DNA of 64,000 nt from Homarus americanus (GCF_018991925.1 NW_024726235.1:5303458-5367457), one strand, 5' to 3'. Counted from the first letter of the stretch, positions 21,275 to 32,825 are shown. Program-made: numbers and translations. The notes: generated by a model not told the origin, from the sequence alone.

Positions 21275-24000
21275 AGAGAGATGATCAGTCAGTTCACTAT
21301 AAGTCACCAAGAGAGAGATGATCAGTTAGTTCACTATAAGAGTCCCCAAGAGAGAGATGATCAGTTAGTTCACTATAAGAGTCACCAAGAGAGAGATGAT
21401 CAGTCACTTCACTATAAGAGTAACCAAGAGAGAGATGATCAGTTAGTTCACTATAAGAGTCACCAAGAGAGATGATCAGTTAGTTCACTATAAGAGTCAC
21501 CAAGAGAGAGATGATCAGTTAGTTTACTATAAGAGTCACCAAGAGAGAGATGATCAGTTAGTTCACTATAAGAGTCATCAAGAGAGAGAATGATCAGTCA
21601 GTTCACTATAAGAGTCATCAAGAGAGAGATGATCAGTCAGTTCACTATAAGAGTCACCAAGAGAGAGATGATCAGTCACTTCACTATAAGAGTCACCAAG
21701 AGAGAGCTGATCAGTTAGTTCACTATAAGAGTCACAAAGAGAGAGAGATATCAGTCAGTTCACTATAAGAGTCACCAAGAGAGAGATGATCAGTCAGTTC
21801 ACTATAAGAAACAAGAGAGAGGTGATCAGTAGTTCACTATAAGAGTCACCAAGAGAGAGATGATCAGTTAGTTCACTATAAGAGTCACCAAGAGAGATGA
21901 TCAGTCAGTTCACTATAAGAGTCACCAAGAGAGAATGATCAGTCAGTTCACTATAAGAGTCCCCAAGAGAGAGATGATCAGTCAGTTCACTATAAGAGTC
22001 CCCAAGAGAGAGCTGATCAGTCAGTTCACTATAAGAGTCCCAGGAGAGATGATCAGTCAGTTCACTATAAGAGTCCCCAAGAGAGCTGATCAGTCAGTTC
22101 ACTATAAGAGTCCCCAAAGAGAACTGATCAGTCAGTTCACTATAAGAGTCACCAAGAGAGAGGTGATCAGTTAGTTCACTATATGAGTCACCAAGAGAGA
22201 CTGATCATCAATTCACTATAAGAGTCACCAAGAGAGAGGTGATCAGTTAGTTCACTATAAGAGTCACCAAGAGAGAGATGATCAGTCAGTTCACTATAAG
22301 AGTCCCCAAGAGAGAGATGATCAGTCAGTTCACTATAAGAGTCACCGAGAGAGATCAGTTAGTTCACTGTAAGAGTCACCAAGAGAGAGATGATCAGTCA
22401 GTTCACTATAAGAGTCCCCAAGAGAGAGATCAGTCAGTTCACAGAAATAGAGAGATGATCAGTCAGTTCACTATAAGAGTCCCAAGAGAGATGATCAGTC
22501 AGTTCACTATAAGAGTCACCAAGAGAGAGATGATCAGTCAGTTGACAATAAGAGTCATCAAGAGAGAGATGATCAGTCAGTTCACTATAAGAGTCCCCAA
22601 GAGAGAGATGATCAGTTAGTTCACAAAGAGTCATCAAGAGAGATGATCAGTCAGTTCACTATAAGAGTCACCAAGAGAGATGATCAGTCAGTTCACTATA
22701 AGAGTCATCAGGAGAGAGATGATCAGTCAGTTCACTATAAGAGTCACCAAGAGAGAATGATCAGTCAGTCCACAATAAGAGTAACCAAGAGAGAGATGAC
22801 ACTCAGCTCATTATAAGAGTCACCAAGAGAGATGATCAGTCAGTTCACAATAAGAGTCACCAAGAGAGTGATCAGTCAGTTCACTATGAGAGTCATCAGG
22901 AGAGAGAGATGATCAGTCAGTCCACTACAAGAGTCACCAAGAGAGATGATCAGTCAGTTCACTATAAGAGTCCCCAAGAGAGAGACGATCAGTCAGTTCA
23001 CTATAAGAGTCCCCAAGAGAGATGATCAGTCAGTTCACTATAAGAGTCACCAAGAGAGTGATCAGTCAGTTCACTATAAGAGTCCCCAAGAGAGAGATGA
23101 TCAGTCAGTTCACTATAAGAGTAACCAAGAGAGATGATCAGTCAGTTCACTTATAAGAGTAACCAAGAGAGATGATCAGTCAGTCCACTATAAGAGTCTC
23201 CAAGAGAGAGCTGATCAGTCAGTTCACTATAAGAGTCATCAAGAGAGGTGATCAGTCAGTTCACTATAAGAGTAAACAAGAGAGATGATCAGTCAGTTCA
23301 CTATAAGAAAACCAAGAGAGAGATGATCAGTTAGTTCACTATAAGAGTCCCCAAGAGAGAGGTGATCAGTCAATTCACTATAAGAGTCCCCAAGAGAGAT
23401 GATCAGTCAGTTCACTATAAGAGTCCCCAAGAGAGAGATGATCAGTCAGTTCACTATAAGAGTCACCAAGAGAGAGATGATCAGTCAGTTCACTATAAGA
23501 GTCCCCAAGAGAGATGATCAGTCAGTTCACTATAAGAGTCCCTAAGAGAGAGACGATCAGTCAGTTCACTATAAGAGTCCCCAAGAGAGAGATGATCAGT
23601 CAGTTCACTATAAGAGTCCAAGAGAGAGATGATCAGTCAGTTCACTATAAGAGTAACCAAGAGAGATGATCAGTCAGTTCACTATAAGAGTAACCAAGAG
23701 AGATGATCAGTCAGTTCACTGTAAGAGTCCCCGAGAGAGATGATCAGTCAGTTCACTGTAAGAGTAACCAAGAGAGAGATGATCAGTCAGTTCACTATAA
23801 GATAAGAGTAACCAAGAGAGAGATGATCAGTCAGTTCACTATAAGAGTCCCTAAGAGAGAGATGATCAGTCAGTTCACTATAAGAGTAACCAAGAGAGAG
23901 ATGATCAGTCAGTTCACTATAAGAGTCCCCAAGAGAGAGATGATCAGTCAGTTCACTATAAGAGTAACCAAGAGAGAGACGATCAGTCAGTCCCCACAAA
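21275..24000. repeat. 39-bp satellite array, about 2.7 kb
   Basis: About 70 tandem copies of a 37-39-bp unit containing GAGAGATGATCAGTCAGTTC followed by ACTATAAGAGT and CCCCAA, CACCAA, CATCAA or AACCAA. TGATCA is a perfect palindrome in nearly every copy. The variable positions are the number of GA steps (two to four), GTCAG versus GTTAG, and the four bases before AAGAG. GTTAG variants cluster in the first third and GTCAG variants dominate the rest. A full unit is 13 codons, so frames of 60-135 codons appear, but GA indels break them every few copies. It is the largest homogeneous satellite in the window. Confidence 0.97.
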
Positions 24001-24540
24001 TCAGATTAATATTACAAACACCGCCGCTAAAAACCCTTCCATTAATTATCTGTCAAGTAAAGTTTTTTTCCCCCAACCTCTTAACTTTTCTGTCGATTTT
24101 CTGGACTTGAAATTTACATATGACTTATAAAACAGACAGGAAAAAAATAACTATTTATTATATTTACAATGAACTGAAGATTAAGAATGGTATTTAATTA
24201 TTTTTTGCTCTATCTCCTCCTCCTTCTTCTCCTCTCTGGTATACTTAAAATATAGCAGACAATATATAGCAGACAAACGAGATGTGATGAGCACAGTTCT
24301 AAGACATGATATAATAGGTCCCCCCTCCCCCTCCTTGACCAGAAAAATCATGTGTGGAAGTCTAAATATTTTCCAGAGTGGAGTTTATTCGTTGCCGTGG
24401 AGGAAAGAATAATAATAATTATATTATCCAATTCTAAATAATATCTAGTATATACCCGGTCATTAGATATGATCTATAATAACCAGTCATCAGATTTAAG
24501 TCATAATAGCCTCAATAATAACCAACACACACCCTCCCCC
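24001..24540. other. Unique A/T-rich DNA, no gene seen
   Basis: About 540 bases of ordinary sequence directly after the 39-bp array. No convincing feature. Confidence 0.5.
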
Positions 24541-24604
24541 TCCCACCCCTTCACTTCAGCTACTCGCTAGACCAGTTACTCAGAAAATCAACTCCTGCGG
24601 TCAC

Positions 24605-24760
24605 AAATGGCGGGAGGAGGGGAGAGGGGGAGGGAAGGGAGGAGAAGGAATATGCACGGGAGGGGAGAGGGGTAGGGGAATAAGGAGGAGAGAGTAGGGG
24701 GTAGCAGGAGGGGAGGTGGGGGAAAGAGTGGGTAAAGGGGTGGTGGGAAAGTGTAAACCT
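24605..24760. repeat. G/A-rich block GGGGAGAGGGG
   Basis: Purine-rich irregular sequence of about 150 bases lying upstream of the TATA-like element at 24831. Confidence 0.7.
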
Positions 24761-24830
24761 CCCTCCCCAATACTCACGATACGCAAATAAAAGCGACTCA
24801 CTAAACTCATACCACCACGACACCTTCAGG

Positions 24831-24838
24831 TATATAAG
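24831..24838 (+). promoter_or_regulatory. TATA-like element TATATAAG
   Basis: TATATAAG lies 89 bases upstream of an ATG with a favourable AACAAGATG context. Transcription would be expected to begin near 24860. The purine-rich block just upstream is compatible with a promoter. No initiator or downstream element is clear enough to confirm it. Confidence 0.3.
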
Positions 24839-24919
24839 TCTCGGGTACCTCCTCCATACGTGCAGCCTTAAATCAACCGCTGTATAAGACTACTAGACGT
24901 CTTCTACGGCACAAACAAG

Positions 24920-25000
24920 ATGTCACTTGTCTTCAAATTTGCATCGCCATCAAACTATGACTTTTCGTGTGGTGTTTGGTCCAGGTGCTATGTTTCTTGA
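24920..25000 (+). CDS. Possible first coding exon or short ORF, unrecognised
   Basis: An ATG at 24920 in AACAAGATG context opens a 26-codon frame ending in TGA at 24998. A 5' splice-like CCAG|GTGCTA lies at 24984/24985, so the frame could continue in another exon after about 22 codons. The encoded start (MSLVFKFASP) has no signal peptide. An ATT microsatellite begins immediately after. This rests only on TATA spacing, start context and the splice-like site. No homology is recognised. Confidence 0.2.
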   Translation: MSLVFKFASPSNYDFSCGVWSRCYVS

Positions 25001-25005
25001 CGTGG

Positions 25006-25277
<272 letters not shown>

Positions 25278-25444
25278 CTTGTTGTTTTTATGTAATATGA
25301 ATTATGGTTTAGAATTGTGGGGTTGTATGTGTGATTTTGGGTGGATTTTTTGTATTTATTTTTTTATATGATTAACCGATGAGGAAATACTTTTTTTTTT
25401 TTAGGAATTTGTCTTTCTGTCTGTCTGTCTCTCTGACTTTCACT

Positions 25445-25622
25445 TCCCCACTACACCTGTACCACACTTCCACACCTGTACCACACCGCCACACAAGCAC
25501 CACAGCACTGAACCTGTAACACATCACCACACCTGCACCACATTACCACCACACCTGCACCACATTACCACCACACCTGCACCACATTACCACCACACCT
25601 GCACCACACTACCACCAAGCCA
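25445..25622. repeat. 22-bp minisatellite ACCTGCACCACATTACCACC
   Basis: About eight copies, perfect in the middle (25540-25610) and diverged at the left edge. Confidence 0.85.
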
Positions 25623-25654
25623 CCATACCATAGTGTGCTGCTTGCATGCCATCT

Positions 25655-25735
25655 ATCAGCGTGGCGGGGTGGTTAGTGTACTCATGTGGTGGACTATCGT
25701 TCCATCTGTTAATTACTGACTATTGAGTGATTAGT
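25655..25735 (+). mobile_element. Possible tRNA-derived SINE fragment
   Basis: GTGGCGGGGTGGTTAGTGTA resembles a tRNA D-arm/box A. It is followed by a possible anticodon-arm region (CTCATGTGGTGGACTATCG) and a poor box-B position (GTTCCATCTG). Stem pairing is weak. I infer an old tRNA-headed SINE but a chance match cannot be excluded. Confidence 0.3.
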
Positions 25736-25839
25736 CAACGACACATAAGTGACCTCGAACTGCCCCCTGTTTTACTCCCTCCCATGCGTGGACCCACAAT
25801 GGGAGGGGGGTGGGGGGGAGGTACTGGTCCACTGTGCTG

Positions 25840-26325
25840 GGCCGGGAGATTGATCTTTTGGGTTTGTCTCTGGGGCTGGTCCATAAGGCTGGTTCTCTGG
25901 AGTTGGTCTCTGAGGTTGATCTCCGGGGTTGGTCTCTGGGGCTGGTCTCTGGGGTTGGTCCATAAGGCTGGTTCTCTGGGGTTGGTCTCTGAGGTTGATC
26001 TCCGGGGTTGGTCTCTGGGCTGGTCTCGGGGTTGGTCTATAAGGCTGGTTCTCTGAGTTGGTCTCTGAGTGTTGATCTCCGGGTTGGTCTCTGGGGCTGG
26101 TCTCTGGGAGGCTGGTCTCTGAGGTTGCCTTCGGCTGGTCTCTGGATTGGTCTATAAGGCTGGTCTCGCTGGTCTCTGGGGTTGGTCTCTGGGGGCTGGT
26201 CTCAGGGGTTGGTCTCTGGCTGGTCTCTGGGCTGGTCTCAGTTGGTCTCTGGGTTGGTCTCAGGGGTTGGTCTCTGCCAGCCCTGGGGTTGGTCTCTGCT
26301 GGTCTCTCAAGCTGGTCTCTGGATC
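25840..26325. repeat. GGTCTCTGGGGCTGGTCTCT minisatellite
   Basis: About thirty tandem half-units GGTTGGTCTCTGG / GCTGGTCTCTGG. A longer period is visible: the phrase GGTCCATAAGGCTGG or GGTCTATAAGGCTGG recurs at about 25879, 25957, 26033 and 26149, giving a higher-order unit of about 78 bp that decays to the right. Confidence 0.92.
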
Positions 26326-26578
26326 AATTAATACCTGGTTTACAAGATTGGCCCATGAAACCTGTCCACGATTTTATATAATATCTGAGAGATCCAATTA
26401 GACCATGGCGCTACAGGGATGGCCAACAAACATGGCCCACAAACATGGCCCAAAGTCTAGCCCACAGTACTGGATAGTATTCTGGGTGAAAGAGCTGGTC
26501 CACTTCCTGGTCTCGACCCGGTTATAAGAAGCTCGTTGATCTGGTTGTTGGAATTTAATAAAAAGACCAGAATTACAG

Positions 26579-26638
<60 letters not shown>

Positions 26639-26751
26639 CACACAGAACACACACACACACAGAACACACACACACACACACAGAACACACACACACAGAA
26701 CACACACACACACACACACAGAACACACACACACAGAACACACACACACAG

Positions 26752-26830
<79 letters not shown>
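26579..26830. repeat. (CA)n microsatellite with ACAGAACAC interruptions
   Basis: A CA tract of about 250 bases whose central third (26638-26757) carries at least eight AACACAGAACAC or CAGAACAC interruptions at regular intervals, so that part is itself a minisatellite. Frames across it are artefacts. Confidence 0.96.
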
Positions 26831-26834
<4 letters not shown>

Positions 26835-26879
26835 TACAGTAGTTAGGTCACACGCGCCTCCACACATCGCCCCAAGTTG

Positions 26880-27250
26880 GAACCCCCTCAGCCCTCCCTC
26901 AGCCCCTTCTCAGCCCTCCTGAGCCCCCTCAGCCATCCTCAGCCCTCCTCAGTCCTCTCCTTTTAACTGATCAACTCAACCTTCCTCATTCTTCTTCCCA
27001 GCCCTCACCAGCCCTCCCTGTCTCCCACCAGCCCTCCTGTCTAACCAGCCCTCCTGTCTCACCAGTCCTCACCATCTCACCAGCCCTCCCTCGTCTTACC
27101 AGCCCTCCCTGTCTCACCCCCTCCCCGTCTCCACCAGCCCTCCCTGTCTCACCAGCCTCCCTGTCTCCCCAATCCTCCCCGTCTCCCCAACCCTCCCTGT
27201 CTCCCCAACCCTCCCTCTCTCCCCAGCCCTCTCCGTCTCCCCAGCCCACC
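26880..27250. repeat. CAGCCCTCCCTGTCTCACC minisatellite
   Basis: About eighteen copies of an 18-20-bp C-rich unit (CAGCCCTCC plus CTGTCTCACC, CCGTCTCC or CAGCC variants). Confidence 0.88.
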
Positions 27251-27619
27251 TCCCCTGGCCACCGCGTGTACTTCCTCCCCTCAGTTATCGGGACTCTCAT
27301 GCGATCAGCAGATTAAAAGACTCGCCCGCTGAAACTCTAATTACATCTGGTAATACTGATGGCCGGTCATTTGTTCATAGCCAAAGGTGGTAATGTGTAT
27401 TAATGACTAACCATCCATTACACCTGTCTGACTGGCCGAGGACTTTGCTGCCTCTTTTCACTCTAATTCATTTCTCTCTCAGTGTTAATGGGCTACTGTA
27501 TATAAGTGTGTCTCACCCTCCCATAACCCTCCCCATCGAGGGTTATCAACAGTCAATAATAATGGTCTTGTCCTTTTAAGTATGGGTAAAAAAAATATAA
27601 TTAGGGCCTTAGGTCATCC

Positions 27620-27620
<1 letters not shown>
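27251..27620. other. Unique DNA, no gene seen
   Basis: About 370 bases of ordinary sequence. A TATATAAG-like word occurs at 27500 without a following start codon of interest. Confidence 0.5.

Positions 27621-27622
<2 letters not shown>

Positions 27623-27674
<52 letters not shown>
27623..27674. repeat. (CA)n microsatellite
   Basis: About 26 CA units on the plus strand, ending in CACGCG. Confidence 0.96.
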
Positions 27675-27676
<2 letters not shown>

Positions 27677-27789
27677 GCTATGTACCCTAACCTATATATA
27701 ATCTTACCTAGAAACAAAATGGGTTCCTGTCTATTAATTATGGGGGTTAATAGACACTAAATAATTCCACTTCTCTCCTTAAGAATAAA

Positions 27790-28290
27790 AAATGGGGAGA
27801 GGAAGAGGTATTGGGTAGGGGGGAGGGTAATAGGTTGATGGGGAGGAGATGATGAGTGGGGAAGTGATAGGGGTGGAGGTGATGGAGGAGATGAAGGGGA
27901 GGGGGGTGGAGGTGTTGGGGTATCCATTCATCATCTCAACAATGACACAACACAATTTAGCTTCTTAAACTGAGTGACTTAAAAGTCTCTCTCGCCTGTG
28001 TTCAACCTTCATTAGCATTCCTGACGTTCACTAGCACCCTCCCCTCCTTCCCCATCTCCTCTCCTCCTATCCCTTCTTCTCACCTCCACTCCTATCCTCC
28101 TCCCTTCTCCCCACCTGTCCCTCTCCCTTCCATTTGGTGTTGACGAGTGCTAGGTACGAGATGGGGGAGAATGGGGAAGAAGATGACGCCGGGAGGGGAG
28201 AGGAATAGGAGAGGGGAGAGGAATAGGAGAGGGGGAGGAAGGGAAAGGATGGAATATGAAGAGAGAGGGAAAATGTCATGGAAAAGACGT

Positions 28291-28331
<41 letters not shown>

Positions 28332-28335
28332 TTCC
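27790..28335. repeat. G/A-rich and C/T-rich blocks with (GT)n
   Basis: A GGGGAGGAGATGATG-type purine stretch (27790-27920) comes first. A C/T-rich stretch (28030-28130) follows, then a GAGGGGAGAGGAATAGGA repeat (28150-28250) and a GT run (28295-28331). No gene is visible. Confidence 0.75.
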
Positions 28336-28610
28336 TCCTACCACACGCACACACACCATCCCCCACACATCTCCCAGCCACTAGTCAACAACGCAGAAGG
28401 AAACCATCCCCTCCCTAATATGAAGTAACAGACCTCCACCAATGATAACTCTTGATGCATTATAAACTCGGATCTCATTGGGCTAAAAAAATCTCCACTT
28501 ATATACCTGAGTAGAAAACAGTTGAATTAATTATCACTAGTAAACACATAATTTCTGCTGATGCTCTCTTTTAATGACAAAGATAATTCACATCATGTAA
28601 AAGCAACAAT
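28336..28610. other. Unique A/T-rich DNA, no gene seen
   Basis: About 275 bases of ordinary sequence with nothing I can support. Confidence 0.5.
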
Positions 28611-28611
28611 T

Positions 28612-28945
28612 TGAAACTACGACGATTATTATGATTCGTCCGACGATTATTATGAAGAAACCCCGACGATTACTGCATTATGAAACTACAGTACGACGAT
28701 TAATATGATTCGTCCGATGATTATTATTTTGAAACGACTAGATGTTTATGATTGTCCGACGATTATTAAGAAACCTCGAAGGTTATTATGATTCGTCCGA
28801 CGATTATTAAAAAAACTCGACGATTATCATGATTCGTCCGACGATTATTTTAAAACTACGACCAATACTTATTATGATTCGTCCAACGATTATTTCGAAA
28901 CTACGACGAATAATTATTACGATTCGTCCGACGACCCTGTATCAT
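28612..28945. repeat. Minisatellite GACGATTATTATGATTCGTC
   Basis: About eight diverged copies of a 40-50-bp unit with GACGATTATTATGATTCGTC, CGACGATTATT and GAAACTACGA segments. The GACGA...TCGTC ends of the core are self-complementary, giving small hairpins in each unit. Confidence 0.88.
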
Positions 28946-29234
28946 TTGGACGAAAAATATAGATACTACGCTGTTATTATACGTATCGATGCTTCCTCCT
29001 TACAGCGGGCGTGTGATTAAAAGTGATATCACACAACCAGTTATTTCTCATTGAGTGAATACCAGGAAGAGAGAGAGAGAGAGAGAGAGAAGATAACATC
29101 CTCACTGGGGAAATGTTGTATCAGTAGGCGAGATCAGTCATAAATTTCATATATTATCGAGGAAAATTACTTTAGAGGAAGAAATTGAGATATATAAAAT
29201 GTTGTGGAGCCTTTAATTTATTTTTATTTTTTGT

Positions 29235-29475
29235 TGAGAGGGAAGGGGGGTGGAAGAGGGGGAAGGAGGAAAGGGGGATAGTGGAGGGAGGAAAGGGGAA
29301 GGAGGAAGAGGGAGAGAGGAAAAGGAAGGAGAAGGGGAGGGTGGAAAAGGGAGAGAGAAGGAAGAGGGACAAGTGAGGAGGGGGAAAGGAGGGGTGGAAA
29401 AGGGAAGGAGAGGAAGGAGGGATGGGGAGGGAGGAAAGGGGAGAGGGAAGAGGAAGGGAAGATTGGATGATGAGG
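29235..29475. repeat. Polypurine block
   Basis: GGAAGGAGGAAAGGGG-type sequence, almost pure A/G on the plus strand. A short GA run also lies at 29067-29090. Confidence 0.9.
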
Positions 29476-29611
29476 GTGTAGAATCAAATAAGAGATGGTC
29501 ATTGTAGGGTAATATTTTATAACACAGGATTATACACCAATGTTGTGTTAGCTGTCCACGTCATCTGATTTGATTTCTAAGCCGATAGAGTTACAACATC
29601 CCTAAGAGCTG

Positions 29612-29772
29612 TGTGTTGCTGTGGTTGTCAAGTTGTGTTGCTGGAGGGGTTGTCAAGTTGTGTTGCTGTGACTGTCAAGTTGTGTTGCTGTGGTTGTCAA
29701 GTTGTGTTGCTGGAGGGGTTGTCAAGTTGTGTTGCTGTGACTGTCAAGTTGTGTTGCTGTGGGTGATGGGGT
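29612..29772. repeat. 69-bp higher-order minisatellite (22+25+22 bp)
   Basis: Two and a third copies of a 69-bp unit made of three related subunits. These are TGTTGCTGTGGTTGTCAAGT plus TG (22 bp), TGTTGCTGGAGGGGTTGTCA plus AGTTG (25 bp), and TGTTGCTGTGACTGTCAAGT plus TG (22 bp). The two full 69-bp copies appear identical. Confidence 0.92.
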
Positions 29773-29834
29773 TGTTACAATGTGTTGTTGTGGTTGGTGA
29801 AGGTTGTCAAGTTGTGTTAGTTCGGTCAGGTGAG

Positions 29835-30155
29835 TAGAACCAATGAAGCAGAACCATTACCATTGAACCACTGAAGCCGAACTGTTCAGGTTGAATCCCT
29901 GAATATGAATCATGTGAGACTAAACTACTGACACTGAACCACTGAAACTGAACCACTGACACTGAACCACTGACACTGAACCACTGAAACTGAACCACTG
30001 AAACTGAATACCTGAGACTAAACCATTGAAACACTGAACCACTGACATTGAACCACTGATACTAAACCACTGAAACTAAACCACTGAAGCTGAACCCCTG
30101 AAACTAAAACATTGAAACAACCACAGAAGCTGAACCACTTAAGCTGAAGCACTGA
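29835..30155. repeat. 12-bp minisatellite TGAACCACTGAA
   Basis: About 25 copies of a 12-bp unit (TGAACCACTGAC, TGAACCACTGAA), perfect around 29930-30010 and decayed on both sides. Confidence 0.92.
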
Positions 30156-30449
30156 ACCAAACACTATAATTAACACTGGAAAACCACAACATTTAAATTC
30201 CCATAAAATTTAAATTTAATGCACTTTGAAAGTAAATGGCGTAACGTAAGATAATACAAATTGAGCAGAAGATTATTGTCATCGCTAAGAAAGAGAAGGA
30301 AATTCTTTAGATATTGAAGAAATGTGTTAATGGAGTCTATATAAGGAGAAAGAGAGAGAGAGAGAGAGGTGATGTTTTGAAAATGCTGTTGGTGGTTTTT
30401 GGTGTTGGTGATGATGGTGGTGATGGTGTTGGTGGTTGGTGTTGGTGAT

Positions 30450-30615
30450 GCCGTCGACGAGCCACAAACAGCTAGAAACTCCACCACCAGCTCCTCCTCC
30501 CTCAGTGAAGGCGTCAGAGGCACGACCTAAATTAACGAATGATTCTGCTACTTTTGCTTTTCTTCTGCACATAAACCAGCCACAACAACACCCAACAGTC
30601 AGGCGAACTGTTCCA
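30450..30615 (+). CDS. Candidate coding exon, unrecognised
   Basis: From an ATG at 30450 the plus strand is open for about 55 codons (MPSTSHKQLETPPPAPPPSV at the start) up to a 5' splice-like CCAG|GTAACA at 30615/30616. The frame continues past that to 30660 if unspliced. The sequence is not a simple repeat: it mixes a short Pro-rich segment with ordinary residues. The minus strand is also open for about 98 codons over the same stretch, so strand is undecided. No domain recognised. Confidence 0.22.
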
Positions 30616-30775
30616 GGTAACAAAAAAAAAAAAAACTCACAGTGTATATTACAGCGATAAGAAGAAGAAACTAGGGAAGTAAATGTGGTTTGAGGAGGAA
30701 CTGGAGTCTGCTGAAATGACCCCCCTTCATCCTGTCTTGGTCCATATCATCATCACAACCAATCCACTTCACTCC

Positions 30776-30839
30776 ACACACACACCTCACCTCCCCCCAC
30801 CTACACCTCCCCACACACACACACATACACACCTTCCCC

Positions 30840-30872
<33 letters not shown>

Positions 30873-30912
30873 CCCCCCACACACACACACACATCCCCCC
30901 ACACACACACAC

Positions 30913-30947
<35 letters not shown>

Positions 30948-30951
30948 TCCC

Positions 30952-31024
<73 letters not shown>

Positions 31025-31025
31025 C

Positions 31026-31064
<39 letters not shown>

Positions 31065-31076
31065 CACCTCCCACAC

Positions 31077-31118
<42 letters not shown>

Positions 31119-31211
31119 CCCACACACACACACACACACCTCCCCCACACACACCTCCCCACACACACACCCTATACACACACACACACCTCCCCCACAC
31201 ACACACACACA

Positions 31212-31256
<45 letters not shown>

Positions 31257-31300
31257 CCCCACACGCACACACGCACACACACACACACACACACCCTCCC

Positions 31301-31377
<77 letters not shown>

Positions 31378-31380
31378 CCC

Positions 31381-31412
<32 letters not shown>

Positions 31413-31430
31413 TACACCTCCCCCACACAC
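30776..31430. repeat. (CA)n tract with regular CTCCCC interruptions
   Basis: About 650 bases of CA repeats interrupted some twenty times by CCTCCCC, CATCCCCCC or ACCCTCCCC. The interruptions recur often enough to indicate amplification of composite units rather than random substitution. Thr-His and Cys-Val frames are artefacts. Confidence 0.97.
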
Positions 31431-31492
31431 ACATTATGAAACTTATCTGACGGAGTTTAACTGTGGTCATAGATAGCGTATCACCTGCTTTA

Positions 31493-31693
31493 ATGGCCGC
31501 TACATTTCAGTGCCTCTACTTACAAATCTCCCACAGCCCAAGTTTCCAATCTTTGAAAGTTGAATTTGACACAAGACTCGTATCTAAACTTAAAGGGAAA
31601 AAAACAACACTTAAAGCTACAGGTGTCGACCCTCAAGGTTTATTTCCATTCACTTTACGATTCTTTGATGATATTTACCTTAATGAGAAGTGA
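31493..31693 (+). CDS. Small unrecognised ORF, 66 codons
   Basis: An ATG at 31493 (open upstream to 31463) leads to a TGA at 31691. The translation has mixed composition (for example SLKVEFDTRLVSKLKGKK and a FPFTLRFFDDIYLNEK C-terminus) and lies in non-repetitive DNA between a CA tract and a TA tract. No signal peptide, membrane segment or known motif is seen. It could be a chance ORF, an exon or a decayed element. Confidence 0.2.
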   Translation: MAATFQCLYLQISHSPSFQSLKVEFDTRLVSKLKGKKTTLKATGVDPQGLFPFTLRFFDDIYLNEK

Positions 31694-31727
31694 GATATTC
31701 ACAAGATTTTAGTTATGCTTCCTATCT

Positions 31728-31839
<112 letters not shown>

Positions 31840-31914
31840 CATAACATAATATATATCCATCAAGACACGTTTACTCCTTCGTCGATTCGGTGGTGTTGAT
31901 AGTTTCCTCATACA

Positions 31915-32275
31915 TCATCAAAAGACACCTGTGGAATCTCACTTGAGCTTTAAAGAACACCTGGGATCAACTAAGCCTTAAAGAACACCTGGAGAGTCAC
32001 ACCTGAGCTTCAAAGAACACCTGGAGAGTCACCTAAGCTTTAAAGAACACCTGGAGAGTCACCTAAGCTTTAAAAGAACACCTGGAGAGTCACCTCTTGA
32101 ACACCTGGAGAGTCACTAAGCATCAAAACACGGGGTCACCTAAGCTTTAAAGAACACCTGGAGAGTCACCTAAGCTTTAAAGAACACCTGGAGAGTCACC
32201 TAAGCTTTAAAGAACACCTGGAGAGTCACTGCTTTAAGCATCAAGAACACCTCACCTGAGCTTCACACAACTCAA
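31915..32275. repeat. 30-bp minisatellite CTTTAAAGAACACCTGGAGA
   Basis: About twelve copies of CTTTAAAGAACACCTGGAGA followed by GTCACCTAAG. The central copies are identical and the edges shortened. Each contains CACCTGG. Confidence 0.94.
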
Positions 32276-32477
32276 AACAAAACCGGATCCTGTGTTCACT
32301 GACGCCCCGGATCTGACCAATTTTACCTTCATATTTTTCCAGGTAATTTTAAGGTGAATTTTACCAACGAGAGGTTTGATGATTTCTGAAAACATCGAAT
32401 ATTGAGTATCAGGTCAAGTTATAGCTTGAAGGTAGTGACGATGTAAATATATGTTATTCTTTTAACTTGAGGTTTAT

Positions 32478-32825
32478 GAACCTCCACCCACACGGCCAGT
32501 ACCTCCACCCACACGGCCAGTACCTCCACCCACACGGCCAGTATCTCCACTCGTCACTACATCGACTCCATCCACACGGTCAGTGCCTCCACCCACACGG
32601 TCATTACCTCCACCCACACGGCCAATGCCTCCACTCATCACTTCATCGACTCCACCCACACAGCATTACCTCACCCACAGCCAGTACCTTCACCAACATA
32701 AACAGTGCCTCCATCCACACGATTTCCTCCACCCACAAGGTCAGTACCTCCACCCACACGGCAATTTCCTCCACCCACAAGGTCAGTACCGCCACCCACA
32801 CGGCCATTACTCACCCACACGGCTT
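32478..32825. repeat. 21-bp minisatellite CCTCCACCCACACGGCCAGT
   Basis: About sixteen copies, with CGGTCA, CAAGGTCA and CGGCAATT variants. Two longer insertions (CTCATCACTTCATCGACTC) recur at about 32548 and 32635. Confidence 0.93.

Noticed and set aside
21275..24000. Repeat protein with a 13-residue unit (REMISQFTIRVPK)
   Set aside because: The 39-bp DNA unit is 13 codons, but 2-bp GA indels shift the frame every few copies and both strands are open, so the array is a satellite.
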